DNA of 61,738 nt from Nocardia carnea (GTDB lineage Bacteria > Actinomycetota > Actinomycetes > Mycobacteriales > Mycobacteriaceae): NCBI RefSeq assembly GCF_029869215.1, contig NZ_JARWPM010000180.1, forward strand, positions 1 through 61,738, read 5' to 3'. Shown here piece by piece: positions 54,698 through 61,738 of this stretch. Both the position numbers and the translations under genes were made by a program. A model generated the notes under the pieces. That model did no database searches. It had not been told where the DNA came from and saw only the letters and a list, made by a program, of their open reading frames with translations. The first letter of the stretch is position 1, and each line of letters opens with the position of its first letter.

Positions 54698-55123
54698 GTG
54701 GATTTCGAAATTGTCACCCTCGACGAGAGTATGGTCGCCGGGCTCACCGTACCGCTGGCAGGCCGTGAGGTAACCGCCCGCGATCTGGATCTGGTCAACT
54801 TCACCTGGGACCGCTACCTGAGCCGGGAAAAGGAAGTCCCCCGGGTGGCCGCCTATATCGGACAGGACGATCACGCGGTGGCGGTACTCGGCTACGAGGT
54901 GGGCGGCCTGGCCGATCTCGACCCCGGCGATGTGCTCACCCGGGTCCCGGCCGGGCGCTACGCGAAATTCGTGGTGACCGAGAAGCCCTACGATCTGCTC
55001 CGCACCGCCTGGGCGCGAGTCCGAGAAGCGGAAAAAGCGGGCACGATAACCCGTTCGCACACCGCCGAACTCGAACGCTACACGGGTCCGACCTCGGTCG
55101 AGGTCTACGTCTCGCTCGACTGA
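54698..55123 (+). CDS. GyrI-like small-molecule-binding protein, copy 2
   Basis: A 141-residue paralogue of the preceding gene: LGYEVGGLADLDPGDVLTRV, PAGRYAKFVVTEKPYDLL, RTAWARVREAEKAGTITRSH and TSVEVYVSLD align throughout the C-terminal half. GTG 54698 has AGGGAAG just upstream. The tandem arrangement suggests recent duplication or heterodimer formation. Confidence 0.75.
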   Translation: MDFEIVTLDESMVAGLTVPLAGREVTARDLDLVNFTWDRYLSREKEVPRVAAYIGQDDHAVAVLGYEVGGLADLDPGDVLTRVPAGRYAKFVVTEKPYDLLRTAWARVREAEKAGTITRSHTAELERYTGPTSVEVYVSLD

Positions 55124-55304
55124 GGCCGGGAACGGTTCGCCCTTCCCGCCCGATGCGTTCAGCCGTAGCGCCGAGTCAGCAACGCCCCCGGTGCACGTAA
55201 CCCCAGGCTGAACGCGCACCCGGCACCGGCTCCGAGAGCCGTACGCGCCCCTGAAGCTACCCGAACGCAACCGCGGCGGCGCCGAGTCCTACGAGGCCCT
55301 GAGT

Positions 55305-55398
55305 GGTTTTGGCCCGTCCCGGCTGTCAGTGCTCGATGCGATGCGGCGCAGCCGCGAGTGTCGAGTGCTGACAGCCGGGACCAAGGGGGGCCAAAACC
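55305..55398. repeat. Long interrupted inverted repeat
   Basis: GGTTTTGGCC (55305-55314) pairs with GGCCAAAACC (55389-55398), TCCCGGCTGTCAG (55317-55329) with CTGACAGCCGGGA (55368-55380), and CTCGA (55332-55336) with TCGAG (55361-55365). The result is a large cruciform-like structure of 94 bases around a GC-rich core. Confidence 0.8.
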
Positions 55399-55400
55399 CG

Positions 55401-55427
55401 CGGCGCCGCAGGCGCCGCCAAAAAAAC
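55401..55427 (-). terminator. Terminator of the transglycosylase gene
   Basis: On the minus strand, immediately after the stop, a T run is followed by GGCGGCGCC, TGC and GGCGCCGC, a GC-rich hairpin, then GGGTTTTGG, which also forms the arm of the long inverted repeat beyond. Confidence 0.6.
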
Positions 55428-56072
55428 TCAGTACGCGCTGTTGACGTTGTCCATGGAGCCGTACCGGTGGGCGGCGTAGTTGCAGGCCGCGACGATGTTC
55501 GAGACCGGGTTCCAGACGTCGAACGGGGTGCCGGCCACGTGGTATGCGGCGAAGGTGGGGTCGATCACCTGCAGCAGGCCCTTGGAGGGGATGCCCATGA
55601 TGGCGTTGGAGTCCCACAGGTTGATCGCGCCGGGGTCGCCGGAGGATTCCCGCAGGATGTTGCGGTGGATGCCCTCGTAGCTGCCGGGGATGCCGTTCTT
55701 GTGCATGATGTCCAGCGCTTCGCGGATCCAGCCGTCCAGGTTGTTGGGGTAGGCGGGGGCGGGCGCCGGCGCGGGGGCCGGAGCAGGAGCCGGGGCCGGG
55801 GCCGGAGCGGGCGCAGGCGCCGGAGCGGGAGCCGGGGCCGCCGCGGCGGGCGCGGGGGCGGGGGCCGCGATTTCGGCGGCCTTCGCGTCGGTGTTCACGG
55901 TCGCGGCGGGCTGCTGCTCGGCGACCATGGCGATTTTGGTGGGGGCGCTGTCGTCGGCCATGGAGACCGCCGAGGAGGCGGTGACGGCGACGATACCGGC
56001 GGTGGCCAGTGCAAAGCCCATGGCTTCGCGCTTGGTACGACGGCGCAGGCTGGAGAAACGGTGGTTGGACAT
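55428..56072 (-). CDS. Secreted transglycosylase (SLT/Rpf-like) protein
   Basis: A 214-residue exported protein. A basic start and hydrophobic signal (MGFALATAGIVAVTASSAV), then an Ala-Pro repeat linker of about 45 residues, then a soluble lytic transglycosylase-like domain: WIREALDIMHKNGIPGSYEG, NILRESSGDPGAINLWDSNA with the catalytic Glu, SKGLLQVIDPTFAAYHV and VAACNYAAHRYGSMDN. It cleaves peptidoglycan glycan strands. AAGGAA lies before ATG 56072. The long leader upstream may contain a c-di-AMP riboswitch, a known regulator of such genes. Confidence 0.88.
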   Translation of the reverse strand: MSNHRFSSLRRRTKREAMGFALATAGIVAVTASSAVSMADDSAPTKIAMVAEQQPAATVNTDAKAAEIAAPAPAPAAAAPAPAPAPAPAPAPAPAPAPAPAPAPAPAYPNNLDGWIREALDIMHKNGIPGSYEGIHRNILRESSGDPGAINLWDSNAIMGIPSKGLLQVIDPTFAAYHVAGTPFDVWNPVSNIVAACNYAAHRYGSMDNVNSAY

Positions 56073-56214
56073 GAGCGGATTCGGTTCCTTGATCGGTCTC
56101 GGGATCCGGCCCGGTTCGGGCAGCACGGATCTTCGGCGGCGACCGGTGGGTCGCGACCGGAAAACATGGCTGTGCTGTTGTCGGGTTTTGTTGTGTCGAC
56201 ACCGAACGCAGGCC

Positions 56215-56410
56215 GGTTCGGGTCCGGAAGGCGCATCCGCGGTGCCGGGTGGTTTCCCGGGCCGCCGCGCCGGCGGATCTCCACCGCGCGGGTGGAGTAC
56301 AGTTGTAATTCGGGTTCGGCCGTCGCCATACCTGGTGCGGTATTCATCTACGGCGCTGTGCCGGGTTGTTCCGGCCGGTTGTTTCCAACCCGGCGTTCAC
56401 AATCTCGCGG
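56215..56410 (-). ncRNA. Putative ydaO-type c-di-AMP riboswitch leader
   Basis: About 150-340 bases upstream of the transglycosylase start, the minus strand reads GCCGTAGATGAATACC, then a short loop, GGTATGG and GACGGCCGAACCCG, then GTACTCC and a strong hairpin. This resembles the 3' half of ydaO-yuaA riboswitches (GTAGGGATACC ... CCCGCACCCGACAGCTAACTCC). The 5' half fits less clearly. The class is known upstream of rpf and other wall-hydrolase genes in actinobacteria. The call depends on a covariance-model check. Confidence 0.4.
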
Positions 56411-58849
<2,439 letters not shown>

Positions 58850-58924
58850 TCTCCCGCGCTCAGGATGCGCGCCGACGGAAATAGCCTTTCTCCGCCCGGC
58901 ATCACGCGGTAGTGTCCCGTCCTT

Positions 58925-59779
58925 GTGTCCGAACGAGGTTGGGGGGTGACCGTGCGCGATGCGGTGGCCGATCTCCCGGGATACGCCAGGGTCTACTGGC
59001 GTCTGGCCGTGGCCGGTTTCGCCCGCCAATGGCACTACAAACTGGCCATGTTCGCGGGGTTGTTCACCAACTGCGTGTTCGGGTTCGTCCGCGCGTCGGT
59101 GATGGTGGCGGCCGTCGGCGCCACCGGCGGATTCGCCGGCTACGACGCCGGGAGCATCGGCGCCTATGTCTGGATCTCACAGGGATTGCTCAGCGCCTTG
59201 CTGTTCATGTCCGCTGAACACGAACTCGCCGAACGGATCCGCACCGGCGATATCGTCGTCGACTTCCTGCGACCCGTCGATCTACAGCTGAGCGCTCTCG
59301 CCGGCGATCTCGGCCGCGCCGTCTGCGCCTTGATCCCGCGGATGGTGCCCAGTCTGCTGATCGGCTCGCTCACCTTCGGGCTGGTACTGCCGGCAACCCC
59401 GGAGTCCTATCCGCTCGGATGCCTCAGCATCCTGCTGGCGTCGGCGATATCCTTCCTGGCGCTGTTCGCCCTGACCACCGCCGGTTTCTGGGTCGTGGAG
59501 ACCCGGGGAATCAGAACCCTTTATCAGACCTGCGGGCCCTTCCTCGCGGGTCTTTTCGTCCCGGTGCACATTTTCCCGGAGTGGTTGAAAGTGCTCGCCA
59601 CCGCGACGCCGTTTCCCTCCATGTTGCAGGCGCCGGTGGATGTACTGTCCGGCCGGGTCGCCGGGTGGGAAGCGGTTCAGGTGGTCGGCGTGCAGATCTT
59701 CTGGCTGCTGGCGGTCGGTGCCCTGGGGCGGGTACTGCTGGCGGCCGGGCGGCGGAAGCTGGAGGTCCAAGGTGGCTGA
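58925..59779 (+). CDS. ABC-2 type permease subunit 1
   Basis: A 284-residue membrane protein with six predicted spans in the ABC2_membrane_6 (PF06182-like) pattern: YVWISQGLLSALLFM, ELAERIRTGDIVVDFLRPVD, SFLALFALTTAGFWVVETRG and FLAGLFVPVHIFPEWL. The R-T-G-D-I-V-D-x-L-x-R-P-V motif is typical. It is one half of an exporter with the next two genes. GTG 58925 or GTG 58946 may be the start. Its stop overlaps the next gene by 8 bases. Confidence 0.88.
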   Translation: MSERGWGVTVRDAVADLPGYARVYWRLAVAGFARQWHYKLAMFAGLFTNCVFGFVRASVMVAAVGATGGFAGYDAGSIGAYVWISQGLLSALLFMSAEHELAERIRTGDIVVDFLRPVDLQLSALAGDLGRAVCALIPRMVPSLLIGSLTFGLVLPATPESYPLGCLSILLASAISFLALFALTTAGFWVVETRGIRTLYQTCGPFLAGLFVPVHIFPEWLKVLATATPFPSMLQAPVDVLSGRVAGWEAVQVVGVQIFWLLAVGALGRVLLAAGRRKLEVQGG

Positions 59780-60620
59780 TACCGCTGTGCGCACCCCGGC
59801 GCGGCGACCGGCCCCCGTGGGTTCCCGCTGGCGCCCCTACGCGGCGGTACTGAACTCGCGGATCCGGGCGCAGCGCTCCTACCGGCTGTCTTTCGCCGGC
59901 GAAATCCTGGCCGCGACATTGCTCGGCCTCGTGGAGTTCGCCGAAGTCTGGCTCGTCTTCCGGCAAGCCGAGGTGCTCGGAGGACTGGATATGGATGCCG
60001 CGCTGCTGCTGTTCGGGCTGAGTAATCTCGCGTTCGCCGGTGCCCAGCTCTGCTGCGGCCATCTGGACAAACTGCCGACCCTGATCCGGCTCGGGATGCT
60101 CGATATCTACCATCTACGGCCCCAGCCGGTGCTGTTGCAGCTGATCACCAGTGATTTTTCACTGCGCCGGCTGGCGCGCGCCGGGGTCGCCCTGGTCGTT
60201 CTCGCGGCCGGATTGATGCGCAACGATATCGAATGGTCCGCGGCCACGGTGGTGCTGCTCCTGCTCACCGTCCTCTGCGGTCTGATCCTCTTCGCCGGCC
60301 TGTTCGTGATGGCCGCGGGTTGCCAATTCTTCCTGATCGACGGCGCGGAACTCACCAACAGCTTCACCTACGGCGGATCGTTCGCGGCGACCCAGCCCGC
60401 CTCGGTGTTCCCCACACCGTTGCGGATCCTGTTCTGTGTCGCGATACCGGTCGCCTTCACCGCCTACTTCCCGACGCTGGCCGTGCTGGGTCTGCCGGGA
60501 CCCGCCGGGCTGCCGGCCTGGCTCGCCTGGTGCGCCCCGGTGGCCGCAGGGTGGGCGTGGGTGCTGGCGGCCGTGATGTGGCGATGCGGCACCCGGCACT
60601 ATCAGAGCGGCGGTGGATGA
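59772..60620 (+). CDS. ABC-2 type permease subunit 2
   Basis: A 282-residue six-span membrane protein related to the preceding one: LSFAGEILAATLLGLVEFAE, LDKLPTLIRLGMLDIYHLRP (equivalent of the R-P motif), ELTNSFTYGGSFAATQPASV and FPTPLRILFCVAIPVAFTAY. GGAGG lies 6 bases before GTG 59772, inside the end of the upstream gene, so translation is coupled. The pair forms a heterodimeric export channel. Confidence 0.88.
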   Translation: MADTAVRTPARRPAPVGSRWRPYAAVLNSRIRAQRSYRLSFAGEILAATLLGLVEFAEVWLVFRQAEVLGGLDMDAALLLFGLSNLAFAGAQLCCGHLDKLPTLIRLGMLDIYHLRPQPVLLQLITSDFSLRRLARAGVALVVLAAGLMRNDIEWSAATVVLLLLTVLCGLILFAGLFVMAAGCQFFLIDGAELTNSFTYGGSFAATQPASVFPTPLRILFCVAIPVAFTAYFPTLAVLGLPGPAGLPAWLAWCAPVAAGWAWVLAAVMWRCGTRHYQSGGG

Positions 60621-60635
60621 AGTGGGAGACCGGTG

Positions 60636-61613
60636 ATGGGCGCGGATACGATCATCGAAGTCGGTGACCTGACGCGCGAGTTCGTCCGGTACCGGCGCGA
60701 CGGCACCTGGCGCCGGCCCCGGCGCGAGATCGTCACCGCCGTGGACGCCATGAGTTTCACGATCGAACGCGGCGCGGCGGTGGGGTATATCGGCGCGAAC
60801 GGGGCAGGCAAGTCGACGACCATCAAAATGCTCGCCGGCATCCTGGTTCCCACGTCCGGTGTGGTGCGGACCTGCGGACTGGAACCCATCCGCCGGCGCC
60901 GGGAACTGGCGGGCCGGATCGGTGTGGTGTTCGGGCAGCGGTCCCAATTGTGGTGGGATCTGCCGCTGCGCGAATCGTTTACGATCCTGGCCGCCATCCA
61001 CCGCCTGGACCCGGTATCCGGCCGGGCCCGCACGGCGGAACTGGTCGAACAACTGGAGATGGGCGATACCCTCGACACTCCGGTCCGGCAGCTCTCGCTG
61101 GGGCAGCGCATGCGTGCCGAGGTCGCGGCGGCACTGCTGCACTCCCCGGAGTTGGTCATTCTCGACGAACCCACCATCGGCCTCGACGTGCTGTCCAAAC
61201 AACGCCTGCGGGAATTCCTCCGCGCCGAACGCGGCGAACGCGGGACAACGCTGCTGCTCACCACCCACGATATGGGCGATATCGAACGACTCTGTGATCG
61301 CGTGCTGGTGGTCGACCACGGCCGGCTCGCCTACGACGGTTCGCTATCGGGCCTGGGTGCGACGGTGGGGGCGCAGCGGATGCTGGTGGTCGACCTCGTG
61401 ACGGCCGCGCCGCCGCTGCGTGGACTCGCCGGTGCGGACCTGATCTCCTACGAGGCCGGTGGGTTACGACAGCGGCTCGCCTTCGACGCCGAGTCCACGA
61501 CCGCCGCACAGCTACTGGCCGAGGTGTCGGAACGGGCCGAGGTCCGGGACCTGTCCATCGAGGAACCCGATATCGAGGACATTGTGCGGCGCTTGTACGA
61601 AACCGCCCGGTGA
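60636..61613 (+). CDS. ABC exporter ATP-binding protein
   Basis: A 325-residue ATPase: Walker A GANGAGKSTTIK, a Q-loop region with VFGQRSQLWWDLPLRES, signature QLSLGQRMRAEVAAALLH, Walker B LVILDEPTIGLDVLSKQ and switch His in LLTTHDMGD. The SQLWWDLP segment is typical of ATPases paired with ABC2_membrane_6 permeases. A C-terminal regulatory region of about 90 residues follows. GGGAG precedes ATG 60636 (GTG 60633 also possible). The transported compound is unknown; drugs or lipids are typical. Confidence 0.92.
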   Translation: MGADTIIEVGDLTREFVRYRRDGTWRRPRREIVTAVDAMSFTIERGAAVGYIGANGAGKSTTIKMLAGILVPTSGVVRTCGLEPIRRRRELAGRIGVVFGQRSQLWWDLPLRESFTILAAIHRLDPVSGRARTAELVEQLEMGDTLDTPVRQLSLGQRMRAEVAAALLHSPELVILDEPTIGLDVLSKQRLREFLRAERGERGTTLLLTTHDMGDIERLCDRVLVVDHGRLAYDGSLSGLGATVGAQRMLVVDLVTAAPPLRGLAGADLISYEAGGLRQRLAFDAESTTAAQLLAEVSERAEVRDLSIEEPDIEDIVRRLYETAR

Positions 61614-61738
61614 AACGCGTACCGGGCCCCGCCCCCCCCGGGGGCGGCCGCGGGAACGCGGGGGTTGTCCCCCGGGACCAAAAAGCCGGTAACGCGGGAG
61701 AAAAAAACCCCGGGGTGTTAAAAACAGCCACCCACCCA
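61614..61738. other. Low-quality contig end
   Basis: After the ATPase stop the sequence becomes runs of C, G and A (poly-C near 61628-61640, poly-A near 61703-61710) with no coding signal. It looks like unreliable assembly sequence. Confidence 0.7.

Overview
The window is a high-GC (about 68-70 %) actinobacterial contig, most likely from Nocardia or a close relative. Four things point that way: a secreted glycine-zipper protein of the kind abundant in Nocardia (17795-18445), an XRE/DUF397 gene pair, an LpqY-SugA-SugB type sugar importer, and a mycobacterial-like YqgE next to leuS. Both ends are homopolymer-rich and unreliable (1-110 and about 61614-61738), so this looks like one complete draft contig. 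I see no rRNA, convincing tRNA, CRISPR array, intact insertion sequence or replication origin.

Layout. 0.3-5.1 kb holds housekeeping and accessory enzymes: zinc alcohol dehydrogenase, GNAT-like protein, PlsC-type acyltransferase, YqgE, an EXLDI-type protein with a leaderless-looking promoter, and an NmrA-like reductase. 5.1-7.2 kb (minus strand) is the most interesting locus. Three tightly coupled genes encode a membrane protein of the TIGR04222 type with a Gly-rich tail ending in three CGG units, a DUF692/MNIO-family iron oxidase with all hallmark metal-ligand motifs, and a small partner protein. I read this as an uncharacterised peptide- or protein-modifying (RiPP-like) system acting on the Cys tail. 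7.5-16.8 kb holds a GH25 lysozyme, a PhoX phosphatase, leuS, an SdpI-family membrane protein, a glucosylglycerate hydrolase-like enzyme and an SDR. 17-24.7 kb holds a His-rich metal-binding protein, the Nocardia-type secreted protein, an F420 oxidoreductase, a small resolvase-like/membrane pair, XRE-DUF397, an alpha/beta hydrolase, and a stand-alone AAA ATPase fused to a PD-(D/E)XK-like domain.

24.8-34.7 kb is a divergent catabolic island around an IclR regulator. The leftward operon carries a citrate-lyase-beta-like lyase, a cyclase-family amidohydrolase and MmgE/PrpD. The rightward operon carries an FAD oxidoreductase, a cyclic amidohydrolase, a class III CoA transferase and an MFS importer. 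The 3' end of the MFS gene recurs 1.5 kb downstream, with an orphan methyltransferase-like gene between the copies.

38-40.2 kb holds a decayed SMP-30 gene and an Rpn-family nuclease gene. The Rpn gene has a near-perfect internal ribosome binding site and start, and a separate nearby fragment preserves just that internal reading frame. This matches the recently described arrangement of a toxic Rpn protein with an intragenic antitoxin. 40.6-51.6 kb contains a UgpC/SugC-type ATPase, separated by about 6.7 kb from its probable LpqY-SugA-SugB partners, plus an HxlR/thiolase pair, an SGNH hydrolase, menC and a TIGR04338/DUF2786 pair. 51.7-56.5 kb is cell-wall related: a class A PBP, two tandem GyrI-like proteins, and a lytic transglycosylase whose leader may carry a c-di-AMP (ydaO-type) riboswitch. 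56.8-61.6 kb encodes a dienoyl-CoA-reductase-type flavoprotein and a three-gene ABC-2 exporter.
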